From positions 4,419,535 through 4,483,534 of the forward strand of contig NZ_CP087968.1 in NCBI RefSeq assembly GCF_024703895.1: a stretch of DNA of 64,000 nucleotides. The letters run 5' to 3'. The stretch's first letter is position 1; every line of letters starts with the position of its first letter. Both the position numbers and the translations under genes were made by a program. The notes below the pieces were generated by a model. That model saw nothing but the letters and a program-made list of their open reading frames with translations. It was not told the DNA's origin and did no database searches. This DNA comes from Nocardioides sp. B-3. Lineage in GTDB: Bacteria > Actinomycetota > Actinomycetes > Propionibacteriales > Nocardioidaceae. This document shows, one piece after another, positions 30,523 through 41,700 of this stretch.

Positions 30523-32058
30523 TCACAGGGCGGCGTCGATCGCGTCGTTGGTGTACGTGAGCCGCCTTTCGAGCGGCGTGAGCAGCGTCTGGACCTTGTA
30601 TCGCTGGTCACCGACCATCCACAGGGCGCGGCCCTTCTCCTGCATCGCCCAGTTGGTGATGACTGCCTGCTGCATCTCCGAGAGGCCCATCAGCCGGCCG
30701 AGCTCGTCGGCGACCGACTCGTCTTGGCCCATCAGGATGCGGATGTCGGAGAGGTTGAGCAGGTCCTTTGCGATCTGGGCCGCCCGGCTGCCCTGATCGC
30801 CGGCCGAGAGCGGGTCGGACGGCTTGTGGTAGGTCACGATCTGAATGTCGCCCTCGGTGCGCGAAAGCCGCAGGTTGGCGTCCAGCGCCAGCACCGCGTC
30901 CAACGAAAGTCGGGTCTGCAGCCACGCCTCGTCGCGCAGCACGATCCGCCGATCCCCCGCCGAGGCCATCTCGCGCATCCCCTGTCCCCGGGAGTTGAGG
31001 CACATCAGCGCGATTCCGACCGCGACCTTGTTCCCGGTCTCGTGCAGGGAGCGCAGCGACAGCGTTTGGATCGGTGCACGCCAGTCGGGGCGGTACGTGG
31101 ACTCGGTGTCGAACATGCCCTGCAGCGAGCCCTCGCACAGTGCACCCAAGGCGTCGCGCAGCGGGCGGGTGCCGTCGTAGAAGTCCTGCCGCGAGGAGTA
31201 ACGGCAATCTGCGACCAAGTCGTCGGTGGGTGAGTCCAGTGCCGCCCACACCTGCGGGATGGTTACCGGTTTGAGCCGTGATGCCCCGGTCGACCAGCCG
31301 GTCAGGTGACGCAGCACCTTGTTGATCACCCGTTCCTCGGTCGGGGTGAACCTCACCCCCCGGGAGCCGATCAGCCCCCGGATCAAGAACAGCCAGCGGT
31401 TGAAGATCACGGTGGCGCGACGGTGCTGCTCCTCACGGGTCTGGTTCTCCCAGTCCACCCCCAGTGGGCCGACGTCGAGCGGGTTGATCCGGCCAGCAAG
31501 ACCGGGTCCGATGCGGAACGGGTCGACGCCCACGAACCGCGCCAGATCCTCGTACTCGTCCTTGACGTCACCAAGTACCGGGGACCGGTAGCCGTAGCGG
31601 ATCATCCGGAGCATGAACGCCTTGACGGTCGCGGACTTACCTCGCCCCGGCTTGCCGAAGATGAAGATGTTCGGGTTGGTGACCGGGATCGAATCGTCGA
31701 GCACCCAGCCCATCGGGTCGCAGTAGAACTTGCCGCCCGAGAGCACGTCGTAGCCCAGCTCCGCACCCCACGGCGGGAGGCCGTCGCCGGAGATCAGCGG
31801 CCACAGTACCGGGGTCTCCTCGGAGGTCATCTGGTAGCCAGCCATTGGGGGCAGCGTGGCGGACCAGCCGTGGCCTATCCGCCGCACACCGTTGTGCTTG
31901 GCCGATCCGGGGAACAGCTTTTCCGCGGTCGGCATCGCCGCCGGGGCCGCCTTGCGCGGCATCGTCGTCCCGAAGTCCGACATCAGGTCATCGATCGTCC
32001 GCGACGCTGGCCGCACCCTTTTGATGCCACTGCTCGAGCGGGTTCGGGTCGCGGTCAT
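30523..32058 (-). CDS. VirB4-like conjugation ATPase
   Basis: This 512-residue frame is intact. Walker A is FIFGKPGRGKSATVKAFMLR and Walker B is RRIVLRDEAWLQTRLSL, with an extra Arg before DEAW. LGDVKDEYEDLARFVGVDPF and GRINPLDVGPLG are typical of the actinobacterial VirB4 group, as is the C-terminal ILMGQDESVADELG. The N-terminal VirB4 portion is missing; it seems to be supplied by the SCO6880-type protein upstream. The ATG at 32058 follows a GAGCGGG site. It would power pilus or channel assembly. Confidence 0.88.
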   Translation of the reverse strand: MTATRTRSSSGIKRVRPASRTIDDLMSDFGTTMPRKAAPAAMPTAEKLFPGSAKHNGVRRIGHGWSATLPPMAGYQMTSEETPVLWPLISGDGLPPWGAELGYDVLSGGKFYCDPMGWVLDDSIPVTNPNIFIFGKPGRGKSATVKAFMLRMIRYGYRSPVLGDVKDEYEDLARFVGVDPFRIGPGLAGRINPLDVGPLGVDWENQTREEQHRRATVIFNRWLFLIRGLIGSRGVRFTPTEERVINKVLRHLTGWSTGASRLKPVTIPQVWAALDSPTDDLVADCRYSSRQDFYDGTRPLRDALGALCEGSLQGMFDTESTYRPDWRAPIQTLSLRSLHETGNKVAVGIALMCLNSRGQGMREMASAGDRRIVLRDEAWLQTRLSLDAVLALDANLRLSRTEGDIQIVTYHKPSDPLSAGDQGSRAAQIAKDLLNLSDIRILMGQDESVADELGRLMGLSEMQQAVITNWAMQEKGRALWMVGDQRYKVQTLLTPLERRLTYTNDAIDAAL

Positions 32059-32187
32059 GACGCCCGCTCCCCCGTCGTGTGGCTCGCACTGCGCACGTTC
32101 AGGGGCGGACGGTTCCTCGATCGCACAGGCATGACAGGGCAGTCCCTTCGATGGGTCCGGTTGGTGCTCCACTGCCTTGAAAGGCAA

Positions 32188-32225
32188 CAGCCCGGCCCCC
32201 GGATCGGACACCGGGGACCGGGCTG
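32188..32225 (-). terminator. Hairpin between the SCO6880-like gene and virB4
   Basis: Near-perfect inverted repeat CAGCCCGGCCCCCGG and CCGGGGACCGGGCTG with an 8-base loop lies in the 202-base gap between stop 32261 and start 32058. On the transcribed strand it is followed by TTGCCTTTC. It may attenuate transcription into virB4. Confidence 0.55.
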
Positions 32226-32260
32226 CTGCTGGCTGTGCTGCACTCGCGGCGCTTCGGGCG

Positions 32261-33802
32261 TTAGCGACGCTTCCTCGGCAGACCTGCTCCCAACGGGATT
32301 GTGGAGACGGCGAAGGCCGCGTCGTGTGCACCGTCGAGAGCCAGCGGAGTGAAGCCGCTGATCCGGATCGACGCGTCGAGACGACGTCCGAAGTCCTGCA
32401 CGTTCCACGCAGCCGGCACCGTGATCGAGACCGCGGAGGACACCTTGACTAGCGAGCGGCCCATCTCGAGCTTCTCATCGCGATCATGCAGCTTGCCGAC
32501 CGACTGACGGTCCTTGGCCCGCCTCGACCTTGCCAGCCTTCTCACGCATCGTTCTGGCCATCACCGCCGACATCTGGGCCCGTCCGGTGGACCGGCTGGC
32601 GGAGTGTTGGGAGACCGGCCGGTAGAACACGGTCAGCGCGCGCCGCTCACCGGGCTGTGATGGCACCAGCACTCGCGCCAGTGCACCCATCCGGGCCCCT
32701 TTGCGGGGCAAAAGGATGGTGGAGGAGATCGACTCCCACTCCCCGTGCCGGTAGGACCGCAACGCGGTCGAGGCGTTGGTCGGGCCTGCCGCTGCGATGG
32801 GGATACCGGCCGCTATGGACGGGTCGTCGCCGTGGTGGATCGCTGCGTCGGCGAGCGCGGGGGCGTCGCCCGGTTCGAATCCGGTACGGATCGCCGCGGC
32901 GAGCTCGGAGGTGTCGAGCCACCTCACGCGGGTGCAGCCGATGGAACCGGCCAGTCGCGCCTCGACCTCGGCCAGCACCGAATACAGGATGCGGGCGCGG
33001 CCGGTCACGCCGCGTCCGGCGCGCTTGGCGTCTTTGTTGATGACGTCTTCACGGACCACCACGGTCACGAACGCTTCGCGGCGAACTGCCGCGCCCGCGG
33101 TCATTGCCTCGAGTTGTGCGTTGACTCGGGCCGAGACTTCCGGCTCGTGGGGGCGGGCGTTGTGACGCACCCACTCCTCACGGTCCGTGCCGTCGTCGGG
33201 GACGGTGCGCACCTGCACGACGACCGTGTCGATCTGGTTGCCTGCGGTTGCGGCCTCCATCAGCTCGCTCAACCCGGCACCCATCCGGAATCGGTCCGCG
33301 TTGTCGCTCATCCCGATACCGGGGTGGACGATGCGCGCGGTCGCCGCCCATGTCCGGGCCGCGTGGTTCTGGATGATCGCCGGCCGGCCGGTCTGCCCGG
33401 TCATCGGCGGTCCGTCGTGGATCTGGATGCTGGCCAGGGATGCCGGGCAGGTCCGCCTCGCCTGCATCCCCATCATCCTCAGCGTTCTCGGCGTCGCCGA
33501 GATCGAGGTCGCCAGCGGCTGCCTTGGACTGGAAACGCGACCAACCGAAGGCGGCCCCGGCCAGATGCCTGAACATGACGCCGATCCACTGGAAGGCAGA
33601 CCAGCCGCGCACCGGGACGCAGATCAACAGCCCGGCCAGCGCCCACAACGGGACCAGGGAGCACCAAGGAGAGCCACAGCCCGGCGGCCATCGCTACCCA
33701 AGTGGGAAAGCCTGCGGCCAGCAGCATGAAGAACTGGGGTCCAGTGAGACCGAAGAGCCAGGCCTCGCGGTCCCGTGTCGCTGATCCTCCGTAGACGCTC
33801 AC
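32261..33802 (-). CDS. SCO6880-family membrane protein of the secretion system
   Basis: The N-terminus SVYGGSATRDREAWLFGLTG, then PQFFMLLAAGFPTWVAMAAG, is the VirB3/PrgI-like membrane hairpin typical of SCO6880 proteins. The long soluble part includes RIVHPGIGMSDNADRFRMG, EEWVRHNARPHEPEVSARVN and GRARILYSVLAEVEARLAGS, matching the N-terminal half of VirB4. Frames change near 33,700, 33,470 and 32,490. It starts with GTG at 33802, overlapping the upstream stop by four bases. Together with the next gene it makes a complete VirB3-VirB4-like unit. Confidence 0.78.
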
Positions 33803-35177
33803 GCGTGGACCTCTCCTTCGTCAACACTCACCGGGTGCACAAGTGCAGGGTCTTTCGCGACCCCGCCGTGGTTGCGGCTGGGCATCGCTTGCTGGGGGCC
33901 AGCGCCGGGTCTGACGTTGGGGCAGCGCGGTGGGCGGCTCCCCGGGGGTGTGGCTGGTGTCGTAGTAGCCCCGGTTTCCGATGCCGGACTGGCCGAGGAC
34001 ATCAACTCCCATACCGGCACCGGCCCTGGGCGATCTGCCCGGTTCTTTCCATGCCGGAGGCGAGCACACCGGCAGCCCTGCTGACCTTGGAGGACTGCCA
34101 CCTCGTGGCGGTCGCGGCCTCGGCCCCGCCCTCGGCGGTGGTGCGCCCATCGGATGCCGCTTCGGTGGCGGCACCCAGACCCGCGGCAGCACCGTTGGCC
34201 TGCCCATCCTTGCCGCGCAGCAGTCCGGCCACACCGCCGTTGGCGTTCATCGTCGATCGGAACGAGGCACCCGACGCCGTGCCCGGGTCTACGAAAGCCG
34301 GGAGTCGGAACAACACCATGGGCATGAAGCAGGCCACAAGCAGAAGTAGTGAGCCGACCACCGACATGCCGATGTTCTCGGCACTCGAGGAACCATCGGC
34401 GGCCGCACCATCCGGCATGCCCGCCCACGCGAACTGAGTGCCGATCCCGAGCACGAGGGCCAGCATGGGATCCATCAGGCAGCACGCCGGGAACCAGCGG
34501 ATCGACTTCCACATCCAGGACTTGGATCCCTCGGACATCGCTCCCGCCGCGGTGATGGGCAGCGTCGCGGTCAGGATCAGCAGCGCGGTGGAGCGCACCA
34601 ACATGATGATGATGTTGCCGAAGGCCGCCGGGATGGCCACGAAGAGCGCACAGACCCCCAACGTGGCTGCCTGAACGGTGCCCGACACCGTGTCGACGAA
34701 CCCGTCGCCGGCGGCATACCCGGAGAAGCTGTCCACACCGAGCAGCGTTTGCAAGATCGCCTCGGAGAGGCCGGAGCAGGCGACGATGAGTCCGGCACAG
34801 ACACCGACCCAGCACGCCACCACCAGCCCGTACTGGATCAGGCCCGCTACGAGCGTTGCGAATCCTCGTCCGTCTTGGCGCAGCACCGCCAAGCCGATCT
34901 GACCGAACGCGATCACCAAGGCGATGGCGAGCGAGATCCACAAGGTGACCGAGTACAGCTTCCCCGGGTCAGGGTCCGCGACGTTGGGGATGAAGTCGTC
35001 GATCAGGTTGAAGGCTGTCTGCAAAAGCCACATGGCGGCCGACCACAGGCCCATCATCATTGAGGTGAACCCGTCGGCGAGCGTTTCCTTGGCCTTGCCG
35101 CCAAGCCATTCCAGCGGATTGAGGGTGAACATCGAGGTCACACTCGCGGCGGCGCCCACGACAGCCTGAGTGATCAT
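33799..35177 (-). CDS. Polytopic membrane protein, TrbL/VirB6-like
   Basis: About seven hydrophobic helices are seen, among them WISLAIALVIAFGQIGLAV, GLIQYGLVVACWVGVCAGLI, AATLGVCALFVAIPAAFGNI and VVGSLLLLVACFMPMVLFRL. The first 80 residues contain NPLEWLGGKAKETLADGFTS, as in TrbL-type channel proteins of actinobacterial elements. The tail is Gly/Ala/Glu-rich and loses frame near 34,020 and 33,930; it ends LVHPVSVDEGEVHA. ATG at 35177 and GTG at 33802 give 4-base overlaps with both neighbours. It would form the inner-membrane DNA channel. Confidence 0.75.
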
Positions 35178-35995
35178 GACTGCGGCACCTCCAGCCACTG
35201 ATAACCGGCGTCGAACGAGGGCTGCGAGCCCGGCCACAGCGACGGAGCCGGAGCCGGCTCATCACCGGGTCCGATCACCCACCGGTCGTCCTCCCACACC
35301 ATCCGCTGGCAGTCGGCGGCCGCGACCTGCTGCGGCTGGCCCGCTGCGATCGTGGCGGTGACGATGAAGTCGATGCACGGAACGACGAAGTCGTCGCCCA
35401 CCGTGCCCTTGATGTAGCCCATCTTCGGCTCTACAGCGATCGTGATGCTGTTACGTGCGTCCGAGGTCATGCCGGCCGACTCCAAGAGCGCAGCGACCGC
35501 GTGGACTCCCGTCCAGCTCTCGGGTGACGGACCTCCCGGGGCCGCCCACTGCTCGATGACGTCTCGGGGCCGCCCGCACCGACGCGGAGCTCAGGGCGGT
35601 CGAGTCGATCGCGGCGAGCTGGGCCAACGCACCTTCCGGAGTGTGTGGGAAGCCGGTCGCGACCCCCACCTCGCCCGCCTCCATCGGTGCCGGAATCTCC
35701 AGAGTCCCGGTCTCCCCAGTCGACAGGCTGCCGGGCTGCGCGGGCCTCCAACGGCGCGGTAGTGAGCTCCTTGCTGGCCAACTGATCCTGAGCGGACTGC
35801 GCCGCATGGCTCGACGTATCGAGGCCGTTCGACTCACCGGTCATCATGCTGACCACCGACCACACCCCGCCAGCGAGCAGTGCGAGCACCACGGCCACGC
35901 CGCAGCCGAGCAGGATCTGCAGCCGACGACGTGTCCACTCGGTCTGCAGGGTCGACGACTGTGGCCTCGAAGTTGAACCGCGGCTTTCGAAACAT
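35174..35995 (-). CDS. Single-pass membrane protein of the transfer operon
   Basis: A short basic N-terminus, MFRKPRFNFEATVVDPADR, is followed by a membrane helix AVVLALLAGGVWSVVSMM, read in another frame. The extracytoplasmic part contains IDFIVTATIAAGQPQQVAAA, then DCQRMVWEDDRWVIGPGDEP, a pattern common in these operons. The size (about 273 residues) and topology fit VirB8/TcpC-type scaffold proteins, but I cannot show the fold. Frame changes lie near 35,880, 35,720 and 35,590. The stop overlaps the TrbL-like start. Confidence 0.55.
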
Positions 35996-35997
35996 GG

Positions 35998-36330
35998 TCA
36001 GCAGCCGTTCCCGACGATGCCGTTCAAGACGCCGTAGATCACCACGAACGCGACCGCACCGAGGACGCTCCAGAACAGGCCGGAGGCACCGACCTGTGCG
36101 GCGCGTCCCATCGAGCCCATCTTGCCCACGATCATTGCTCCGATCGAGGCGAACCCGGCGCCGATGATGATCGCGATGACGCCGTACTTCACCCAGCCGA
36201 GAATGTCCTTCACGTACGGCTCGACACCCGCGGGCGGTGCGGCGCACACGTTGCCGACGCCCGCTGCCCGGATAGAGCCGGTGAGCGTCACCATCTGGAT
36301 GGCGACCTCGGAGATGGCGTGGATGATCAT
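35998..36330 (-). CDS. Small two-helix membrane protein, VirB2/VirB3-like
   Basis: The 110-residue frame is intact. It has two membrane helices, VKYGVIAIIIGAGFASIGAM and GLFWSVLGAVAFVVIYGVLN. The position before a VirB8-like gene and the size resemble VirB2-type pilins, although a clear signal peptide is not visible. ATG at 36330 overlaps the preceding stop (36327) in ATGA manner. Confidence 0.6.
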   Translation of the reverse strand: MIIHAISEVAIQMVTLTGSIRAAGVGNVCAAPPAGVEPYVKDILGWVKYGVIAIIIGAGFASIGAMIVGKMGSMGRAAQVGASGLFWSVLGAVAFVVIYGVLNGIVGNGC

Positions 36331-37250
36331 GTGTGTCTCCTCTTCTTGCAGGTCCGGCTTGCCGTGAGCGGGCCGGTGATGGTGGTGATGCGTTCCAGCA
36401 GGCGCTGGGAGGGGGTTGTGAGCTGCTTGGGCAGCGGGTCGGGTCCCAGACCGGGCATGGCCTTGGCAGCCGGGAGCGGCGCGAACAGCACGCCCTCCCG
36501 CAGATGGAGGGTGCGCAGCAGGTGGCCGGCGGTTGCGAACTTGCGGTCGCTCCAGCGGCTGGCGCCCACGACCACGACGACGACCCGGTCGGCGTTGAGA
36601 TGGTCCTCGAGGTGAGCCGGGGCCGCCTCGGTCTGACTCAGCGCCAATCCGTGCGGGCGGGTGACCGGGACCTCGACCTGTGCAGGAGTCGTGGCGACCC
36701 ACGTCGTCGGTGCGGCGGCGAGCTCGCGCATCGACCAGCCGGCGTCCAGCACGGTCAGGTCGACACCGTGAACAGATCGCGGGCTGGGCACCTCTTCGGC
36801 GACCTGAATCGATTTCTCGACCCGGTCGAGAAGGACCCCGGCGCCGCGTCGGCCACGGCGCCAGCCGTCGGCCGCGCCGAGCTCGGTAACCGTGGCACCC
36901 AACAGTCCCGACCACACGGGGGCAGCCGCATCCAGCACCCGCGTACGGAGGCCGGCGAGATCGGCGGCGTCGGCGAGCGCCAGCGCGATCGTCGAGGCAC
37001 CCGCACCAGCATTGGCGGCCCGCACCCGCACCAAGGGCGTCGAGCCGGGTGACACCGTCGAGGTGGCGGTCAGGAATCGAGCGCCACCGATGATTCCATC
37101 GGGTTCGTCCCTCACCGGTTGCGTGCCCTCGGCGACCGCCGCCGTTGTCTCCGTGTGAGTGATCGTGCTGGAGAACCGGCCGGCCTCCGGGGCAGCGGCC
37201 GCGGCCTGTAGCTCGCGGGTCGAGAACCGGGGCGCGGTGCGGCTGCTCAT
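36327..37250 (-). CDS. ParA/MinD-like protein with degenerate P-loop
   Basis: The 307-residue frame is intact. The sequence RAANAGAGASTIALALADAA, then GLRTRVLDAA, has the shape of a deviant Walker A, but the usual lysines are absent (GAGAST instead of KGGVGKT). DLTVLDAGWSMREL occupies the switch region, and VVVVVGASRWSDRKFATAGH is a later core strand. Similar degenerate ParA proteins occur in actinobacterial transfer operons. It probably positions something without normal ATP hydrolysis. It overlaps both neighbours by 4 bases. Confidence 0.62.
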   Translation of the reverse strand: MSSRTAPRFSTRELQAAAAAPEAGRFSSTITHTETTAAVAEGTQPVRDEPDGIIGGARFLTATSTVSPGSTPLVRVRAANAGAGASTIALALADAADLAGLRTRVLDAAAPVWSGLLGATVTELGAADGWRRGRRGAGVLLDRVEKSIQVAEEVPSPRSVHGVDLTVLDAGWSMRELAAAPTTWVATTPAQVEVPVTRPHGLALSQTEAAPAHLEDHLNADRVVVVVVGASRWSDRKFATAGHLLRTLHLREGVLFAPLPAAKAMPGLGPDPLPKQLTTPSQRLLERITTITGPLTASRTCKKRRHT

Positions 37251-37495
37251 CGGACTGTCTCGAGCTCGGCGGCCCGCAGCCGGAGTGCCTCGCGCAGCAC
37301 CGTCGCAGGGGTGTTGCGGAGCGCCTCGCGTGCCCGGGCGGCCTCGTCGGCATCGGCCCGCAGACGCTCAATCACCTGCTCCATATCGGACAGCGCATGG
37401 TCGACCCTGTGGTCGGCCACCACGTCCAGCAACAGCGCGACCGCCGCAGGGGTCGACTCGGAGACGGTGACTGCGTGGTGTGCCTGCTCGCTCAC
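37247..37495 (-). CDS. Small helical protein of the transfer operon
   Basis: The 82-residue product is mostly helical: AAVALLLDVVADHRVDHALS then MEQVIERLRADADEAARARE, with charged heptad-like spacing. I do not recognise it. It overlaps both neighbours by four bases, which argues that it is a real gene. Confidence 0.55.
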   Translation of the reverse strand: MSEQAHHAVTVSESTPAAVALLLDVVADHRVDHALSDMEQVIERLRADADEAARAREALRNTPATVLREALRLRAAELETVR

Positions 37496-38450
37496 GACGG
37501 GACAAGCAACCGCTCCCTGCCCGGATCGGACAGGGAGCGACCAGAACGTGCAGCGAGAAAGCTGGGCCGACGTCCTTCAGGCGATCGCCGCCGGGTACCG
37601 GGGGTCGCATCCCGCAGCCGAGCCGCCGCGCGGTCTCGGCGCCGCCGAATCGTCCGCATGGCCACACCGTGGCGCTCGCCGACCGCGCGTTGCGCCTCCT
37701 CGCGGGCCATCCCGTCGTTCTCGGCGGCCGGGAGCTCGACGAGCAGGTCGATCTCCTCGCTGGCGATTACACCGACGTCCCTCGCCCAGATGAGCAGGTC
37801 GGCCAGATCCTCGACGGGGTCCTCGACCTCGGCAACAACCAGAAGCAGATCGCGGTCCTGCTCGTCGCCGAAGGCAACGGTGGACGTGCCCCACCCGAGT
37901 CGCTGATCCAGCGACGTGGTCCGAACCCGCGCGATCATCCCTGCCGCCGGGCGCGTCAACCGTTGCCGAGCGCGCTGCAACAGATACCGGGCCGCGTGCG
38001 TGCCCAAATTCGGCTCGGCCCGCTTGACCTCATCCCACACGGTGACGTTGACGTCGACGAGCTCGCACACGTCACTCAGACTCATCGCGACCCGGTTCAC
38101 GCCCTCCTCGAGCAGCACGACCACGGCGAGGGCGGCGTCGTCATCGTCACCACCGCGGCGCGACCCCAGGGATGGTCAGGCCGGCCACGACCTCGGTAGC
38201 AGCGTTCGTCGCGGCGACGCCATCCCTCACGTGCTTCCTCGAGGTTGGCGAACCCGGCGAGCCGCGGCTCGATGGCCTGCCAGTCCGCCCACTTCCCGGA
38301 GCCCTCCAAGGTGCTGATGACCGAGGTGGCCAACGCGCTGGAGGCCTTGCGCCGCGGGTGCTGGTCGTCGCTGCAACGCGGGACAGCAGGGTCCCGGGTC
38401 GGGTACGTGGCGCCGATGGTGACTGCGTGGACTGGGTGACTTGCCGACAT
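37492..38450 (-). CDS. Putative sigma-like HTH regulator, first gene of the transfer operon
   Basis: The C-terminal part contains WARDVGVIASEEIDLLVELP and ERHGVAMRTIRRRRDRAAAR, which looks like a sigma-70 region 4 type HTH. The N-terminus has ALATSVISTLEGSGKWADWQ and FANLEEAREGWRRRDERCY; the middle reads VVVLLEEGVNRVAMSLSDVC. Frames change near 38,160 and 37,600. It is the first gene of the secretion operon and lies 48 bases from a 12-bp repeat array, so autoregulation is likely. Assignment as a true sigma factor is unproven. Confidence 0.5.
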
Positions 38451-38498
38451 GGCGGACCTCCGAGTAGGCGATCAGGACGCGCCTACTGCAGGACCGCC

Positions 38499-38576
38499 CC
38501 CTCACCACCTCGCTCACCAACCCGCTCACCACTGCCCCACATGTCCGGGGGCCGCTCACCGAACCGCTCACCAAAA
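38499..38576. repeat. Five-copy 12-bp repeat array upstream of the transfer operon
   Basis: CTCACC occurs at 38501, 38513, 38525, 38555 and 38567, that is spacing 12, 12, 30 and 12, within a unit close to CCGCTCACCAAC. The phase suggests tandem binding sites for a regulator of the operon that starts at 38450, or iterons. On the opposite strand the core reads GGTGAG. Confidence 0.75.
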
Positions 38577-38675
38577 GCCAAACGCGCAGGTCAGGGCCGT
38601 GTCGCCGCTAACCCGACACCCCGGGAATAGAGTTCAAATAGTTCTGCAAACTGGCTGGTGTGCCCGTCGAAAATG

Positions 38676-38719
38676 GGTTCGGCCCCGTCTCACCACTGGT
38701 GGTGAGACAGGGCCGAACC
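38676..38719. terminator. Strong hairpin terminator between the Tad and transfer operons
   Basis: Two 21-base arms, GGTTCGGCCCCGTCTCACCA(C) and the reverse partner starting GTGGTGAGAC, enclose a 2-base loop; there is one mismatch. It follows the stop of the LysM/BTAD-like gene at 38740 by about 20 bases on the minus strand and lies before the repeat array, so it likely ends the upstream operon. Confidence 0.8.
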
Positions 38720-38739
38720 GTCGTCGGGGACGTCTGGGG

Positions 38740-41700
38740 TTACCCCGTGGCTCCCCATTCCCGCTGCTCCACGATGGTCTCCGAGCGGGGCGGGAGGTCC
38801 TCGTCGAAACGATCGAGAACACGGTCGCGCACGAGTTCTCCAGCGGCGTCGCGGCCGGATTCTGCCTCGGTGGCCGCGGCCTGATCCAGCCACGCGATGT
38901 CGCTGTGCGGGCTGGCGTTCCCGGCCGCTGTGCAAGCGAGCCGGACCAGTCGGTGCGACCCCCGGCGACTGCTCGAGTGGCCAGCAGGTGGGCCGTGTCG
39001 TGGATAGCTCCGACCGGGGATCTCGTCGTGCCGTTGTTGCCCCGGCTTGAAGAGCCACTTGAACCGGTGCTCGGTGGCGGCCTCGAACGGGGCACCGGTG
39101 ACCAACGACACGGCAGTGACCAGGTCCTCCTCGCACCCGCCGACATCACCTCGACGCTCGGCTCGGTGCCGCAGCCGAACAAACAGGTCGGCGCTGTTGA
39201 GCACCCCGCCAACTCCCCGGACCAGCTCGTAGGTGGGACTGGTCCCCCGGCGGGCTTCGGTGCTCATGCTCGCGTCGGGCAGCCAGTCGCTTCCGTCGGG
39301 TCGGGTGCCGAGCAGGAAGCGGGCGTTGGTGGCACGGTTCTGAACCGTCTTCTGGGTCTTCCACCCGCACGCCGCGGCAGCCCGCTCCCCCGTCACGCCC
39401 CGGTCCTGACAAGCCAAGTAGGCGACGAAGGAGACCGTTCCGCCAAGGTTGTCGATCGACGAGGGGTCACCGCCCTTGAGCGCAGTCACTTCGACCGGTC
39501 CCAGCAGGTGCACCTTGGGCCGCGGGCAGGACTCGTCGAACCAGTCGGCGATGTCTTGGTCCAGCGTCGGGTCGAGCGTGGAGAGCTCGGCGCGGGTCGC
39601 CTCCGGGACACTCGGCGCGGCAGCAGCGAGATCCCCGGCCGTCGTCGCCGCGGCGGCGAGGTAGACCGTGTCGGCATTGGGCAACATCGAGGAAGGGTCG
39701 TCGCCCTCGGTATGCCGCGGCTCCGTGTACTCCTCGCGCAGCGACCCGTCTGCCCGGGCGTACATCCCCAGTGGCCCCTCGTCGGACTGCGTCTGCGGAA
39801 CCGGCTCGTCCTCGAGGTTGCGAGTGGAGGCCAGCAGGGCCGCCATGGCACTCGCCTCGGAGGCCGGCAGAGTGAAGGCCTTCACTCTGATCCCCCACAT
39901 CGGCAGGAACGCCATCCCGTCGCCGCCCAGCTCGACTGCGGGGGATTCCTCATCGGCGTGTACGACCACAACCCGGGACCGGTCCTGATTCTCGATCTCT
40001 GCGACGAACTCGCCGTCCGGTCGGGGAGGCCACCACGACCACCACGGGGTGGGTGGTGTCCAACAGCAACCCATCGCGGCGCCCGGTCAAGACGTCGGCG
40101 TCCGTGTTCTGTTCGACTTCGCTCATCTGGCCGGCGAGCATGGCCGCACGGGTGAGGGCTTCGCTGCGCTGCACCTGACGGAGTCGGGCGGGGTTGAGCC
40201 CGATGCTCTCGGCACCGAACTGGTCGGCCAGCAGAACCTCCGCGCCGTTCGACCGGGCATTGACGGCCAGCTCCGCGACCATGAATCGGGCCATGTCGGC
40301 GACCTGCAGCGGATCGCCCCCCGATCCCGCACATGCCCAGCGTCTCCGTGTCGAGCAGCCGGGTCCGGTCGCCCTCGTCGGTCCCGATGCTCACCAGCGC
40401 CGGGTACGGCGCGGCCCGGGACTCCGTGTCCTCGTCGAGGATGGTCCACCGCGGCAGCATCCACGCGCGGGCGTCATCCGTCGCGGTCCAACCGTCTGGA
40501 ACGGGGCCGGGAGCGGGCTGGGTGAACAACAGGGTCAGGTCCTCATCGCCCAGCACGGCGGCACCCAACTGGGGAGGAGCTTCGCCCGTGACCTTGCACG
40601 ACGCCGCGACGTGTCGCATCGCCCGGTCGAGGAAGGTCACGTCCTCCTGAGCCTCGGACCCGTGCTCGACGATCGCGTGCTCCACGTCGACGATCTCCGG
40701 CGGGGTCGAGGCGATCGTTCGCCCGATTCGGCGACGACGGAACTGTCGGCGCCGGTTTGTCATGATCAACCCCAGTGCCCCCACCGAAAGACAGCCGGCG
40801 GTGGCCAGTAGCGCCCTCAGGACCGCGTGCTCGTCCTTGTCTGCGCCCGCGTGAGCCGACAACGAGGACGCCTGATCTTCCGACCTGCCGGGGTCACCAG
40901 TCGACACCGTCGGCTCTGGAACGACTCGTGGGAAAGGCGTGAAGGAGTCCCGTTGATCGGTTCGCGGCCGCGAACTATCTGAATCGACCTCGTTGGTGCT
41001 CTTGTCGGCGGCGACTTCGCGTCCGGGGACCATGCCGGGGATCAGGATCGTCCAGCCGGGCTTGATCAGATCGGGGTCCGTCAGGTGCTCTCCCCGGGCT
41101 GGTCGACGTTCTTGCTGGCCTCGAACAACTGCGGGTAGCCCGGGGCGTCTCCGAGTTCGTCGAGAGCGATCTCTGAGAGGGTGTCGCCCCTTTCGACGGT
41201 GACCTCGCGCGCTACCGTCGTATCCGCCTCGCCGGCCGGTCTGCCCGGGACTCGCAGTTCCCAACCGGGCTTGATGTGGTCGGCGGCGGCGAATCGGCTG
41301 CCGTCGTTCATCGTGCGGTCCTCGTTGAGGGCGGCGATCTCGGGCCACCGGTTTCCGTCGTCGAGGTGTCGTTCGGCGATCGACCACAACGAGTCCAAGC
41401 GCATGACCGTGACCACCGTCGTTGGGGCACCCATCGCCCGGGCGTTGGCCGTCGTCGCTCGGTCCTGCTGATCGGTCTGCCTCCGGTCCGAGGAACCGAT
41501 CCCGGCGACCGTGGCAGTCGCAGTGGGTGCAGGTGCCGGTGGAGTTGCTGCGGCACTGGGGGCGGCGATGGCTGCGGCCGCGACAGGTGTGGCCACGGTG
41601 GCGACGACCACCGCGGTGATGAGCCGGCGGGCCGGTGTTGCTGGACTCCGAGTGTGAACGGGGCATACAGCTGGATGCGGTCGTCAGTAAGTGCGGCGGT

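Noticed and set aside
38499..38576. CRISPR array
   Set aside because: The repeats are only 12 bases apart and there are no spacers, so they are binding sites or iterons rather than CRISPR.
38449..40155. A 568-residue open frame on the plus strand
   Set aside because: It is the antisense shadow of the LysM/BTAD-like gene; it has no family motif and the minus strand shows a clear winged-helix domain.
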